A stretch of 64,000 bases of DNA from Osedax fenrisi (Eukaryota > Annelida > Polychaeta > Sabellida > Siboglinidae), in assembly GCA_964019155.1 (NCBI GenBank), contig OZ025243.1:11901444-11965443 (forward strand), read 5' to 3'. The first letter of the stretch is position 1, and each line of letters opens with the position of its first letter. Positions 25,426 to 63,749 of the stretch are shown here, piece after piece. The notes under the pieces were generated by a model. It was not told where the DNA came from and ran no database searches. It was given only the letters and a program-made list of their open reading frames with translations. Both the position numbers and the translations under genes were made by a program.

Positions 25426-27790
25426 CAGGGGTCGCGCTAATGTACAGTCAACGCAAAAATGGGAAGTCAATAATTTATTTGTGCAGTCAATTTTTCAATT
25501 TTGTACAGACAATTTTTCAATGTTGAGCAACAATATTTGTATTATTCTAATTAATTGTTGGAGGCATTATGTAAGATACATAGGGGAAAGTAACCTAATA
25601 CTGACACTTTAACAATAAATGGTCTTAATTTTTTATGACTCATTATTTGTATTCAAAAATTACAATATATTAATATTATATGATTATAGATATTATTGTA
25701 ATTTTAAAATTGTATTTAATCTTTTAATTCCATAGATAACGGGGGTGTCCGTATTCGGTACCCATGCCCGAATACGGACACCCTGTGTTATAATACGGAC
25801 ACCCTATATACCACTAGAGAAACTATATATTATTGATGAATCAATCAGACAAATTACAATTACGTTATTTATAATTAATTTTATAAAAAATATATTGTAA
25901 TTTAATTAGTTAATAATTTATTTTATTTTATTTTTTTTTAATTAATAATATAATTTAAGTATCTAAATAATAATTTTTTTAGAATTAATTTTATTGGTGG
26001 TATTAATATTATAACGCACGCGATTTTTATGAAAATCAGAATTTTTCATACACTGCGCGCTGATTGGTTATAGGGTGTCCGTATTAATACATTTAGAGTG
26101 TCCGTATTAGGAACTCATGTGACCTCTAGATATATGCTTATAACTTAATGAATAATTGATAAAAAATATAGAAATTAAAAATACAATTTTTAGAATGCTT
26201 TATTTTTTAATAATAGAGTGTTATATTTATATCAATATATTTGTATAATCTTGAGAAGGTTTTAAGTTGAAATTTGTTTTCATAAATTTAAAAACGTAAT
26301 AAAAAAATCAGTTTATTTGATATATTAGCAATATTTTGTATAATTCAAAAATAAAAAATACTTTTTTAGACTATTTTTATAATTATGAATATTTTATTCA
26401 TTAAACATTTTTTGTAGGATTTATGGTTTCTGAGATACCGAGGGTGTCCGTATTCGGCTACTTTCCCCTACCATGCGGGTAGTTTCCCGATATTACATTA
26501 CTAAGCACAAGAAGATCACCAATAGCAACAGATTATGGTGTCATATATAGAAAATAGACCATTATGAAAAATATAAGTTCTGAATATCATAACAAATGTA
26601 TTATTGCTTATCAAAAAAAGATTGAAGGGATAAATCAATCAGATAAGATACCACTACAAACTATATATCAAAGGCAAATAGTGATTTAGCTTATAATATA
26701 GTATCGTTATTGATCATGGTATATTATGATGCAAATAAGTTGGTTTTAACTGAATATTATTTCCCTGCTAGAGAAGTTCTGGATATGAGGCATCACGTAT
26801 AATAATCATGATAATATTATTACGAATACCGATTTATAATATCTGACACATAAATAATTATTATCCACTATAATAGATACTTAGGAATACAAACTTATAA
26901 AAACTTTAGTAAATAATATTAAAAAGCGATTTACAACAGATGAACATATATTTTCAATACTTGAACATTTTATTAAATTAAAAGAATAAGTAAACAAAGC
27001 AATTACATACTTTGATAAATGCTGATTTAAAATTAAGAGATTTATCCTTACAATATAACGATTTATTATTGAATTCAGAATTTAATATATTCAAAAAATA
27101 CAATCTTCGTGAACTTGTTATAAATGTCTACATCGTGTTGTACATATAGTAGAATTATGTGCGCTAAACCATACAGTGCCGATGTGGAAAGAATTATATC
27201 TACTAATAATTTGCTTAAGAGTAATTTGTAAATAGAAATAGAATGAAAATAGAAACTGAGAATAATAAATTATGTATTCATTATAGGCCTAATATGTCGG
27301 ATCTTGAAAATTGTAATCCAAGACCTACGGTATTAGCTTTGTTAGTTATTTAATTAAAAATTCATTAATAATATTTTAGCCATCATTTAATGAAATGTCA
27401 GATTAACCTACAATTGTTAGGATACGTAAACGAAATCATAGACAACACGATAGAGAGCATGGTAAAACATAAGAGTATTTCAAGGAATGTTTTATGGTGC
27501 AGGAAAACATAAAGGAGAAGAAGAAAATGAAATTCATTTTAAAACAATGAAATTCTAAATATAGCAGAATAAATAATAAACATAAACGCTTCATCTTTAA
27601 AATATATTTTGTAGTCATACGTTTTTGCTGTAATTATCAGTATTTCAGCTTATATGCATATATATTACATACCTATGCATTTATAGGTATTAAGTATATA
27701 TAACTATTAAAACTATAAAATATTAATTGATAAATAATTATTAATAATTATATTTATGTGCAGTCAATATTATTCTTTAATGAGACCCTG
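25426..27790 (+). mobile_element. Degenerate hAT transposon with 8-bp duplication CTTGGTAT
   Basis: Exact 8-bp direct repeats CTTGGTAT flank it (25418-25425 and 27791-27798). Ends are CAGGGGTCGCGCTAATG and, complemented, CAGGGTCTCATTAAAG, with a shared subterminal CAGTCAA word. The plus strand near 27160-27260 encodes PYSADVERIISTNNLLKSNL then, after a stop and shift, RNRMKIET. This matches the C-terminal hAT dimerisation region with its conserved 'ERxFS...K...R' pattern. Other parts are littered with stops. Without the nested MITE (25583-26468) the copy is about 1.5 kb, so it is internally deleted and cannot encode a working transposase. Confidence 0.85.
25583..26468 (+). mobile_element. GTGTCCGTATT-family MITE, copy 1 (nested in hAT)
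   Basis: Begins GGGGAAAGTAACCTAATAC and ends GTATTCGGCTACTTTCCCC, flanked by TA (25581-25582 and 26469-26470). The 11-mer GTGTCCGTATT occurs exactly six times: 25745 (+), 25771 (-), 25792 (-), 26075 (+), 26098 (+) and 26444 (+). A degenerate copy lies at the left end. The central pair forms a hairpin around GGTACCCATGCCC. Non-coding. Copies 2, 3 and 5 are colinear and copy 4 is a fragment. Confidence 0.9.
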
Positions 27791-27799
27791 CTTGGTATC

Positions 27800-28340
27800 T
27801 GTATCAGTTATACATTAGTTCCACTCTTATTTCTCAAATCTAACAAATTATATTATAATCGAAAATACTCGCTATCCGTTATATTCGCTATATTTCTGAT
27901 ATAATTAATTTTAATTCTTTAATATCCACTCATATTTATGCGGATTCCATTCAGCTTTTTTCCTTCTTCCATATAAATTCTCCTTCAAATAGTAACTATA
28001 CATTAATCGAATATGAAATTGTATACGATTATTGTTCATTTTCAATTATCTACTTAATATCTATAATACCACTGTCATATATATTTCTACCTCTATTTCT
28101 TCCTTTCCAATTTTACATTAGACAATATATATATAATCCTTCCTCCTCTAAAAATCTAGGATGTACATTTAACGACAGTCTATCTCTTATTAAACACGTA
28201 TACTCCATATCAAAATACGCTAATTTCCATCTATAGAATACAATAATTATAAATTCACTAACCATTAATGTAACTAGTATTCTTATTAATGCGCCAAAAA
28301 AAATCCTCCCTGGAATTCAGCTTTACTCCTTCTTTTAATC
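27800..28340 (+). mobile_element. Decayed LINE reverse-transcriptase, host of the hAT insertion
   Basis: The plus strand reads STHIYADSIQLFSFF (from the catalytic 'H.YADDtQLY' motif, with the second Asp now Ser) and SSSKNLGCTFNDSLSLIKHV (from 'NLGviFD..Lsf..hI'). The sequence just before the hAT insertion (25400-25425) joins this block when the hAT is removed. The frame is broken throughout. Confidence 0.6.
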
Positions 28341-29642
28341 TATAACAAAAATTATTAATTTATGTCAGCGATATTATGAATGAATAATAATAATGTCTAT
28401 CAGTATGCTTGTATTTATTAAAAAAAATAATATATTCATTATTAACAATATATACTGTGTATCCCCATAAAACCCATGCGTACTTTACCAATAAGTTGGA
28501 GTACATTTAATAGTTATATAAATAAATGAGCAAATTTGAAAATATTTATAATTTTATGGTAATTATGGAAAACCCATCGAAAATAAAAGTATTTATATTA
28601 TAATTTCATAGACTTCAACACATATTTGGCATAGATAATTTTAAAATTAATTATAAAATTACTAAAATAATGCAATCCTTATATGATAAGTCATATTTAT
28701 CCTGGATACTAATGTTTGCTATATCTTTATGATACAGATATGCGAGGAAGATATGCTTACTATCAAGCGATCTATTTAACATATTCCTATACAATAGTAT
28801 TACCGTTATATTATATAAGTATAATGAATGAATGTATTTATTTACCGAATATTGGCTATAATAATCGGAGAGATATCCAGAAGCTATGTTTAGCTTATAC
28901 TAAGGATACCCTTAATAGAAAGAAATAACCTATATTTGGTAGGACATATATGTTTGTTGAACATATTACTCTCAATATATTGCGTACTCTATAGTGTATT
29001 ATGAAAAGTTGAATATATAAAATTAATGTGTATGCTATGGACAATATTATTAGTTCTATAAATCAATATTGACATATACAATGACTAGTTGAATTATTGA
29101 TAAGGTGGTGGGTATAAAGAAATACTTAAGTGTTATTGTTAGAGGAAATGTTGTCTCTGTGAATAGTAAAGTTAAAATAAAAGTTAGTATTAAAATGGTC
29201 CGAAAATCAATGTAAATGCAACAAAATACACTATTTAGGAGAACCTAAGAAATTGTGTTTATACTATATGTGAGAGAAGTAGTTTTTAACATTTGAATGA
29301 ATTACCCACATCTATATTACAGATATATTGAAACTATTTAATTCCAAGATCTGAACAATATTTTTCTAATAGATTATTTCAATTCGCTATTTTAATAATA
29401 TTATTGTAATATGTCACATATATTGTTACATATAATTGTCATGAATATTCCCTGAAAGTTATGTATAATATTGATTAGGCAATTATCTTATATGGAAATA
29501 AGAATACCTTACATTATACTAATTATATTAACAATTTATTAAACACACAAGCAACTATAGTTTTATAAGATATATATATATATATATATATATGTATTCT
29601 CAAATATTATATCTATCCATATCCTATAGGATAATATAAGAT

Positions 29643-29738
<96 letters not shown>

Positions 29739-30381
29739 ATATCAATATATTGAATATTAATAAATAGTCAACATTCGATTTAGGGACATATGCAATATTG
29801 CCTTACCTTAACAATAATTCTGACTACGCCCATGGGTTAATGGTTTAGTGATATTTAATAAACCTTCATCAATATATATATAGAGATATTAATAATATAT
29901 TAATAACAGGACATCTCTATCTCCTGTAACCTGTACTCTGAAATATATACTTTTCAAGCTTATATTTCATTATATTTTAATATTATGATATCATGATACT
30001 GGTGCATACATGTTATATATATTTATAAAATAAAAATGCATCAATAAGTTTTTTATTTCTTTATATGTTATTGATTGAAATACGATTTATTTATAAATTC
30101 GGCATAAATTGAAAGATATTTGTTTATATTATTTTTATCGAAATTATATATACACCATATAATATAGTATAATAAATACTATTACACGTTAGAAAAAATG
30201 ATAATATATATATAATGTATATCGATAAATGTACCAATATAAAGTATGTATTAGGTATAGTCATACACTTAACAAACATGCACAATGTGCACATATACAC
30301 GCACTCACACATATATACGCCGTACACTATACATCGTACAGTGTATACAAACGTATACGTCGTACACATACACTAACACAT

Positions 30382-30423
<42 letters not shown>

Positions 30424-30758
30424 GCTTGATTCATATACATCACTATGCAACTATGCAAATGTTACAGAATACATATAACAAGATTCAATGATGTCATACA
30501 AGATATTAATCTCTAATAAGAGGCGTATTATAGTTTATTTATACTGGGTCCAAATATTGATCGTATTTTTTATGTATTTCACATGACTTATATTATGATT
30601 ACTATTTATTCATTAATATATTTATAAGTTTAAAAATTGTACTTTGATATATCGTATAATAGTAACAAACAAATATATACAGTGGATATTATACACCCAT
30701 CCAATGATATGATATATTATAATCACTATAGTTATAAAGCGACAAGTATAATTGTATA
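28341..30758. other. Gene-poor stretch with very long (TA)n
   Basis: Includes (TA)n at about 29570-29592 and about 29645-29736, plus compound CA/TA repeats at 30270-30421 (ACACGCACTCACACATATATACG types). A word CATGGGCGTAGTCAGAATTA (minus strand, about 29836-29817) resembles the end of a cut-and-paste element, but no partner end was found. No gene seen. Confidence 0.45.
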
Positions 30759-31688
30759 GGGGAAAGTAACCTAATACGGACACTTTAACAATAAATGGTC
30801 TTAACTTTTTATGACTCATTATTTTTATTCAAAAATTACAATATATTAATATTATATGATTATAGATATTATTGTAATTTTAAAATGTTATTTAATCTTT
30901 TTATTCAATAGAGAACGGGGGACCCCCGTCGGGGGTGTCCGTATTCGGTACCCATGTCCGAATACGGACACCCTATGTTTTAATACGGACACCCTATATA
31001 CACTAGATAAACTATATATATTATTGATGAATCAATCATACAAATTACAATTACGTTATTTTTATTCATTTTATGAAAAATATATTGTAATTTAATTAGT
31101 TAATATTTTATTTATGTTTATTATTTTTTAATTAATAATACAATTTAAGTGTCTAAATAATATTTTTTTTAGAATTAGCTTTATTGATAGTATTCATATT
31201 ATAACGCACGCGATTTTTATGAAAATCAGAATAGTTCATATGCTGTGCGTTGATTGGTTATAGGGTGTCCGTGATACGGACTCCGTATTAAGATATTTAG
31301 AGTGTCCGTATTAGGATCTTATATGACATCTAGATATATGCTTATAACTTAATGAATATTTGATAACAAATATAGAAATTAAAAATACAATTTTTAGAAT
31401 GCTTTATTTTTTAATAATATAGTATTATATTTTATATCGATAAATTTGTATATTCATGAGAAGGTTTTAAGTTGAAATTTTGTTTCATAAATTTAAAAAC
31501 GTAATAAAAAAATCAGTTTATTGGATATATCAGCAATATTTTGAATAATTAAAAAATAAAATATTTTTTTAGACTATTTTTATAATTATGAATATTTTAT
31601 TCAATAACATTTTTTTTGTAGGATTTATGGTTTCTGAGATACCGAGAGTGTCGTATTAAGGCACTATCCATATTCGGTTATTTTCCCC
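30759..31688 (+). mobile_element. GTGTCCGTATT-family MITE, copy 2
   Basis: 930 bp, GGGGAAAGTAACCTAATACG ... TATTTTCCCC, flanked by TA on both sides. Colinear with copy 1 and carries the same iterated 11-mer at the ends and centre. It sits at the left edge of a decayed LINE. Confidence 0.88.
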
Positions 31689-31689
31689 T

Positions 31690-32760
31690 ACCTGGTATTT
31701 TAAAGCATGTAGTAATTTTACCCATTCTCAAAAAATATAATCTCGATAAAGAAATAGTATTCAGTATTATAGGCCAGTTTTACAATTACCTTTTATTAGT
31801 AAAATTATGAACACAATTTTGACTAAGTAATTAATTAATATGTATTGTATTTTAATATTCTTGATCCCAAACAGACTAGTTTTAGATAATTTAACAGTAA
31901 AGAAACTGTATTAATTTCTCTGAATGAAGATATGTTATGGGCTTCAGATCATAAAAGGGGTTTCACACCAACTCGAACGGAATTATTAACTCTAATAATT
32001 ATAGTTAATAATTGCGTAATAAATATATATAATCTAATAATTACGGATATTTAAATATTAGATCGAAATATTAAAGTTAAACTTTAACCTTTATTTATTA
32101 GAGTTAATAATTGCGTTCGAGTTGGTCTGAAACCCATTTAACAATAATATAATATTGTTACTTATCGATCTCTCATCAGCATTTGATACTATCAAACAAG
32201 ATTAACTTATAGATTATTTAATAGTATTTTATTATCTTGTTTATTATCTCCTATACTTGTTTATTATGGTTAACATCTTAAACTCAAAACAGTTATATTT
32301 CTATTAAAATTACCAATGAATATGCATTAAAAGCACTTAGTTATTGAATATCAAGAGGTTCAATACTTGATCTTTTATTATTCTAAATGTTTCTGTTCGA
32401 TTTTATTGAAATTTTCCACCATTTACCTGATATTAATTATCTTCTTAATCCTACTGTCGATTTACAGATTTATATCCAGATGACATTCCTCTAACTTTGG
32501 ATAATTATTGTATGTTGAATTACATAAATACTTTAAATAATTAATTTTTTTTTACAAAATAATATAATGACATAAATGTTTGAAACCTCTCTTATTAATG
32601 TTGTCGTGTTACTTCTATTTTCCTCCAGTAATATTTGATAGGCATATTATTTCGTCTAAAAATTGTCTTAGAAATCTTTGTTTTATTTTGTATAGTTATC
32701 TAAATTGTATTAATGTAATGTATGATGTTCTGTATTCATCAATTTGCACAAAATAAAAAC
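31690..32760 (+). mobile_element. Decayed LINE reverse transcriptase, interrupted by a small MITE
   Basis: Plus-strand pieces: HVVILPILKKYNLDKEIVFS ('V.PllKK..lD.e..'), LLIDLSSAFDTIKQ (first catalytic aspartate motif, about 32158-32200) and ISRGSILDLLLF (from 'VPQGSVLGPLLF', about 32345-32385). Ends with an AATAAA-like tail near 32748. A small MITE at about 31959-32138 separates the first two pieces. Confidence 0.65.
31959..32138. mobile_element. Small MITE with ~40-bp inverted ends nested in a LINE
   Basis: The left end GGGTTTCACACCAACTCGAA and the complemented right end GGGTTTCAGACCAACTCGAA match with one difference, and the match continues through AATTATTAACTCTAATAA. Length about 180 bp, non-coding. 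No clear target duplication. Confidence 0.7.
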
Positions 32761-33511
32761 AATTAGAAATGTAGGGGTAGACGGATTTTTATATCGTTAT
32801 ACTAACGTGGTGGGTTTGGGTTTAGCTATACAGTTCGTAGGCCCCGACGTTGTTATTGTTATGTTCACAAGTTCTCCTAATGCGTAGTGAATACTTTTAC
32901 ATGGATTATACGAAAAAATGCTCCTGTACGTGAAAATCCATACCTACTAATTGTTAACCATAATTTCTATGTTATTCTATATGATGATTCATTGATAATT
33001 TATGTAAGCAAATACTTAGTCGAAAATATAATCGAAAGTATAAAGTATAAACGATAACATATATTATAGAAATAAACAAAGAATAATACGAAATTAAAAA
33101 ATTAAAGAAATTAATACTTTTACAGTTACCATAAAATAATTGAAAAATAATCGAAAGTAGAAATAAATTATATAGACGAAAAATTATCGAAATAGAAATA
33201 AAATATAGCGTAAAATAATCAAAAATAAATATAAAATACATTATTTGTAAGTGGCATCGAAATATTCAATTTCTACTTTAACTTTAAAGAATTCTTCTTA
33301 TCTTTGTACCCTGTAATAGTAATACATTATTAGTTATATAATTTAATATTTAAATGATATATTTTAAATATATTATAAACAGAACATGTTAAATATCAAA
33401 TAAACCAATACTAGAATTAAACAAACAAATAATGTAATACTTATCAAAATCTGTAATAATAGTAGGATTATAAATTATTAATTTTATATTTTAATTGTAT
33501 AATAAATTTGA

Positions 33512-33555
<44 letters not shown>

Positions 33556-33701
33556 AACAGAACACGTTATTAATAAAACAAACCAATAATATTAAGAAAC
33601 AAACAATATAATACGTATCACTATAATCTGAAATAATATTAAATTAATAATATTGTATTTTAATAATATAATACATTTGAAACATATATACAAAATATAT
33701 A
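32761..33701. other. AT-rich stretch with a possible ~180-bp MITE
   Basis: At about 32772-32947 a GC-richer segment has loosely inverted ends (TAGGGGTAGACGGATTTTTA versus TAGTAGGTATGGATTTTCAC), a tentative MITE. The remainder is low complexity with (TA)n at about 33515-33552. No gene seen. Confidence 0.4.
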
Positions 33702-35110
33702 TTATATCAATATCAGAACCAGGTGGAAAAAAGTATAAATGTGTAAGTCATCAGCAAAGAGGTGATAACGAATATATGGGTATTTAAAAAAAATCAAATT
33801 AATGGGAAGAATATACAAAATAAAAAGAATCGGACCCAGTACTGATCCTTGAGGAACGCCATGAGTGTGATCAAATGGAGCCGACAAAGATGAATTGATC
33901 TTTACCGAAGATATTCTATTAGATACAAATGACATCAACCAGTTGTGAACCTGTCCATGAATACCTATTTCACGTAGACGGTGTGAAAGAATCCTATGAT
34001 TTAACGTATCAAAGGCACTAGACAGATCAAGAAGAACCAAATTACAAGAAGCCTTATTATCCATAGATAGTATAATATCGTTAAACACAGTGTTTAGGGC
34101 AGTTTCTGTACTACGATTGGAGAATTATACCAGTAATTATATCAATTAGATAGGGAGATAATATACGAAGTAAAATAAGAGGAAGAGGGTCAAGTGGGGA
34201 ATTGGATTTCAAACAAGACATGAGAGAAAGGACAACAGAAGAAGTGGGTAAATTAAAATAAGACGAGTGAGTGTCAAAGAAAGAGAGTGGACTTTCAAAA
34301 TAAATAGAATATACTACAGGAAGATCATATATTATTTTTTAAACTTTATTTTGAAAAAAGTCAGCAAATAAAGAACACAGATTATCATCAGATAGGTAAC
34401 CACCTGGTAGTTTTTTATTCCAATTTTACCAATTAGAGAAAAAGCTAATTTAAAAGCTTATTTAGAAGAAGTGCCATACTTATTAAGTTTATCAGTATAG
34501 AAGGAATATTTTGCTGCTGATAATTTGTTCTTGTACAAATATCTTATATTTTTGAAAGATTCAAGATGGGTAAAACATTTGCTTCGCTTTAATTTCAACT
34601 GATGGTAGCCTGTCTTCTCCTTAGTAAGTCTTCTCCTTAGAAGAACAAGGTCATTGTTAAACTAATGAGAGTGAGCACCATATTTCTTGGTACTAATTAT
34701 TAAAGGTGAATGTGCTTCAAGGGAATATTGTAATGCGTCATTAAAATGATCATAAGATATTTAACTCGCTAAATATGTATTATGAATAGATATATAAGCA
34801 TATACAGAATTGATGAACAATTGTAGATTAATTTTTGAAATGTTTCTGTATTGTTTTACATCGTCACTAAATATGAAATGAGAGACAAGTATATCAAAAG
34901 AAATAACATAATAGTCAGAAATGGGATTACATTTAGTGGGTTTTGAAATAATATCTGAATCAGGGGGAATAATTATCAAGTCAATAGTATTACCACTAAT
35001 ATGTGTTGGGAAATTAGGTTGATTGTAAGAATATTCAAAGATAAGATTCTTAAATGATTCAGAGCATAACGAATATGTATTCACTTAAACATTAAAATCA
35101 CCAAGAATTA
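33702..35110 (-). mobile_element. CR1/jockey-type LINE copy: endonuclease and RT remnants
   Basis: On the minus strand, 35110-34761 encodes the end of an endonuclease domain: ILGDFNV, then THISGNTIDLIIIPP and NPISDYYVISFDILV (the 'SDH' position has become SDY). After a broken linker, 34088-33702 encodes reverse transcriptase: LVLLDLSSAFDTLNHRILSH, HGVPQGSVLGPILFILY and the catalytic YHLFADDLHIY. The RT block is open for 128 codons, so this copy is less decayed than most. It ends in low-complexity sequence at 33700. Confidence 0.8.
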
Positions 35111-36120
35111 TCAAATTATCTGTCGAGATTGATTCAAAAAGGGATTCAAGTTATTCCGATGATTTCATTTATTGTTTCCCAGGCTACTGCAGATTTCATA
35201 TTTGTGGCCGTCTTTTAGATTTCATATTTCTTTTTATTTATGTAATTTGTTTGTTCTGAATCATAAGAATTAACTAAAGATTCCTGAGCATTTATAAACT
35301 TGATATTCATATGTGTAGGCGAGCTTTCTTCCAGTTGTGCTAATTTGTGCAGTGTATCACATTATTGACATATGTTTACTGTTTCCCAGGGTATTCGTTT
35401 ATTTAATTTGGGTTTTAACGGTATTACTTTATTTGCTGCATCTTTGCATGCCTTTTCAAAATATATATATTTTATACTTGCGGATAACGTAGTTTCTAAA
35501 GTAGTTTTATAAAGTAGTTTCCATTTATCATAATAATATTCTTTGATGACTGTATCTTCATGCATGAATACATGCTCTTGAATGCAAATAATATCTTGTC
35601 CAGTTATTTCAGCTGATGCTATCAATTCTGGGATTTTATATACTTTATTGAGTGTTTGGGTATTCAATGATCCGATTTTAAATCGTTTAGTTGCATGTAA
35701 TAGTTGTAAAGTTTTCATCTTATTTTTATTTTATTTTCTCTTTCTCTTTATCTTACTCATTAATTAACTTTTCGACTGCAACCTGAGGTGGAATTGCAGA
35801 ACGCGCTCCTTGTTCTGCTCGACGAGCGAAGCCGGATAGATAATTGTTGTATATTGTCATAGTTTACTTTCGATGGATATGTAAAATGTGTGGTCGCCAC
35901 TCCATACACATTTGCTTAACCCTTCGCTGGTGGCTAACTGGTAATTTTTCTTTCCAAAAGGCAACTAGGTTTTGTCCGGCACCTCTTATTGATCATTCGC
36001 AGCTAACCATTATATCTAAGGCCGTTCCCCTATCCGCAACCTGGGGAGCCGGTGGAATGGAATTATCATCACCACATTATCATATCAATTTCGCATATAG
36101 ATGAATACATTAGTGCCTAG
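35111..36120 (-). mobile_element. 5' part of a second LINE family (RTE-X-like), internally deleted
   Basis: The minus strand starts with a GC-richer leader (about 36060-35770, including GGCTCCCCAGGTTGCGGATA). It then encodes FKIGSLNTQTLNKVYKIPEL and GQDIICIQEHVFMHED, the N-terminus of an apurinic-type endonuclease. This jumps directly into a linker, NKVIPLKPKLNKRIPWETVN, and ends with SAVAWETINEI. A large part of the endonuclease is therefore deleted. The protein type differs from that of the copy at 33702-35110. It matches the family whose C-terminus is at 46799-47420. Confidence 0.7.
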
Positions 36121-37585
36121 GATCCTATAGGATTTGAGTATACGCAAACTGAGCTTTCCACAAATGTTCACTTCTATATTTATATCCGTATAATTATTAA
36201 AAAAAATTTAAATTGTGGTTAGATATTTTTAATCTTCCAAGTGCAAGTGTGTTGTTTCTTTTTACAAAACCATTATTAAAATATCCTTTAGAAAATACAT
36301 CGACCGTTAACTAGTATGTAACTACTTCGTCATTTCTCTGAGGGTTGTTTAAGATTATAAATAAAATATGTATATATCTAATACTTCGAATTTAGCTAAT
36401 ATTTTACATCTAGATCATTCTAAGGGTTATTTATAAATTAAATTATAAAATTTCTATTACAATATTATTGAAAATAAATCTTTTTATATACAAATATTTT
36501 CATCAAAGATTTTACAAATGTAAACAGATGAATTTATATAAATTATAAATAAATGTAAACAATAAACAATTATTTATTTTTATTAAATTTATTTTTTATA
36601 TTAATTGGAATTGTATTATCAATTTCAAAAACTATTAAAATGACTTAATTCTCATTTAAGAACTAGTATAACTAATATAACTGTTAACTTATAATTTCTT
36701 TACAATTGTAAACTTATTTTACGAAATGATATTATATAACTAATTACCCATATAGTATAGGTATACTATAGTATAGGTATATATACTATATATATAGTAT
36801 ACCTATACTATAGTTTACCTATACTATAGTATACCTATACTTTAGTATTATTGAGATGACCTATATGGTCAACATAGTAGGATATAGTATACTATATCCT
36901 ACTATGTTGACCATATAGGTAATCTCAATAATATCTAGAATAACTAGGTATATGTAGGTAAATATATGTAAGTAGAAACAAATGTAATATATAAAAATAT
37001 ATAAATAAATAATTATACATATAGCAATTTATTTTACACATAGGTTCATCATATGGATATGTTAAATATATATATATATATATATAAATACTAATAAGAT
37101 TATTAATAATTATATATTAAAATTTTATTTTTTTAATTTATATTTTAATATATATTTAATCTATATTTTATTTATGAAAAATTATTAAATTAGATGCATT
37201 TTGTTTTTATAATTGTATTGACAATATAAATGATTTAATACTAATTTGATGATACGTTGAAGTGTGTTATTTGAATAATAAATACAAATATTTAAAATAT
37301 GGTATCTAAATAATCCATGAATAACTAATATTAACAAGTAATATTATATTTTCTATAGAATTTGAAATATTTTATAAATTGAAAATAAAAAAACAATAAA
37401 TAAAAACAAAACAAATAACAAGAACATCTCGTGTAATATAATTAGCGGCTTATCGACTAATTATAATAATTTATTAATTATATATATACATATAGAACTA
37501 GTTTTCTAACTACTTCATATAACGAAACATTCATCGCGTGATATCCGAATTTCGCGTTACGAAACCCCGCTAATCGGCCGTCAAA
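36121..37585. other. Intergenic region upstream of the 18-exon gene
   Basis: AT-rich. Contains TATAGTATAC-type palindromes at about 36757-36840 and a nearly perfect palindrome of about 86 bp at 36847-36932. GC content climbs from about 37500 into the start of the gene. No coding exon seen. Confidence 0.5.
36847..36932. repeat. Near-perfect 86-bp palindrome
   Basis: ATTATTGAGATGACCTATAT... mirrors itself around GTATAC at 36887-36892, with arms of about 43 bp and at most one mismatch. It has no spacer. It could be a tiny foldback element or a hairpin-forming site. Confidence 0.85.
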
Positions 37586-37660
37586 ACATAACCGAAACAT
37601 CACCGGAACACAACAGAAACATCACCGGAACATCACCGGAACATAACCGGAACATCACCG
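37586..37660 (+). repeat. 11-bp minisatellite ACATCACCGGA before the gene start
   Basis: About six or seven imperfect copies of ACATCACCGGA/ACATAACCGGA ending 74 bp before the start codon at 37734. It probably lies in the promoter or 5' untranslated region of the downstream gene, judging by position and raised GC. Confidence 0.75.
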
Positions 37661-37733
37661 ATGTAGGCCCGTAACCATAGCTACGTTAAGCTCAGACCTC
37701 GGCCATCGTACGGACATCACTAACGCTGCTACG

Positions 37734-63110
<25,377 letters not shown>

Positions 63111-63202
63111 ATAATATTATACTAGTTTTAATATTGTATAATGCACTAATACAATTATTACTATAATGAAATATAGAAAAGTTATAGAATACACACATAT
63201 TT

Positions 63203-63218
63203 AATAAACATTAATAAA
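63203..63218 (+). terminator. Polyadenylation signals of the 18-exon gene
   Basis: Two AATAAA hexamers (63203-63208 and 63213-63218) lie 93-108 bases after the stop codon. Given the AT-rich context, one or both being functional is likely but not proven. Confidence 0.5.
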
Positions 63219-63447
63219 ATATGTTTTATATTATATTTTAAAAATGTGTTTATTGATAATTTAATTATTTAAAATAAATTATATATTTTTTATTAACAGA
63301 ACACTAGTACAAACATATATGTTGATTAGTATTAAAGATTATATATAAAATATATTCAACAGATTAAAATACATGTATATATATATATATATAGATATAC
63401 AATTATTTATAATATAAATAAATAATAGACAATACAGAATGTACACA

Positions 63448-63453
63448 TTTATT
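63448..63453 (-). terminator. Polyadenylation signal of SRP68
   Basis: AATAAA on the minus strand about 50 bases after the SRP68 stop codon. Together with the signals at 63203-63218 it leaves only about 230 bp between the convergent genes. Confidence 0.5.
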
Positions 63454-63500
63454 AGTGGTGAAATAATTATCTATTTGACCTATGCACTGAACATCAGAGG

Positions 63501-63749
63501 TTAGTTCCATCCAAGTAAGCCTTTCATCATTCCAGATATTCCGGAACTTTCACCAGCAGCAGTGGCGTCGGTTTTCTTCTTGTTCTTGGGCAGTTTATCC
63601 TTGACCCCGGTGGGTAGGGTGATCAGAGATTGGGCGACGTCAAAGAAGAGGGGTTTAGAGGGAATGATCTGGAAGGCGGGTGGCATCGATACTATGGCAC
63701 TCTTCTTCAGGGAACGCTGGCTATAGTAGTCCGTTCTCTCTATCAAAGG
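63501..63749 (-). CDS. SRP68: Signal recognition particle subunit SRP68, last exon (partial gene)
   Basis: The final coding exon (82 residues plus stop) of the 68-kDa subunit of the signal recognition particle, a cytosolic ribonucleoprotein that targets ribosomes making secretory proteins to the ER. SRP68 pairs with SRP72 and binds SRP RNA. The exon begins after TTAACAG in phase 0 with PLIERTDYYSQRSLKK. It contains MPPAFQIIPSKPLFFDVAQS, matching the conserved 'PP.f.PipcKPLFFDlA' signature near the SRP68 C-terminus, and ends in SGISGMMKGLLGWN, equivalent to the usual '..G..G.ikG.fG' tail. A Lys-rich insert (KLPKNKKKTDATAAG) separates them and is longer than in the vertebrate protein as I recall it. 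The rest of the gene lies beyond the right edge. The internal Met near 63746 is not a start. It is convergent with the 18-exon gene. Confidence 0.9.
   Translation of the reverse strand, partial: PLIERTDYYSQRSLKKSAIVSMPPAFQIIPSKPLFFDVAQSLITLPTGVKDKLPKNKKKTDATAAGESSGISGMMKGLLGWN

Noticed and set aside
29800..29870. End of a cut-and-paste element (CATGGGCGTAGTCAG)
   Set aside because: No partner end or target duplication was found nearby.
35844..36104. 86-codon plus-strand frame as a gene
   Set aside because: It is antisense to the leader of the RTE-X-like LINE and shows no family match.
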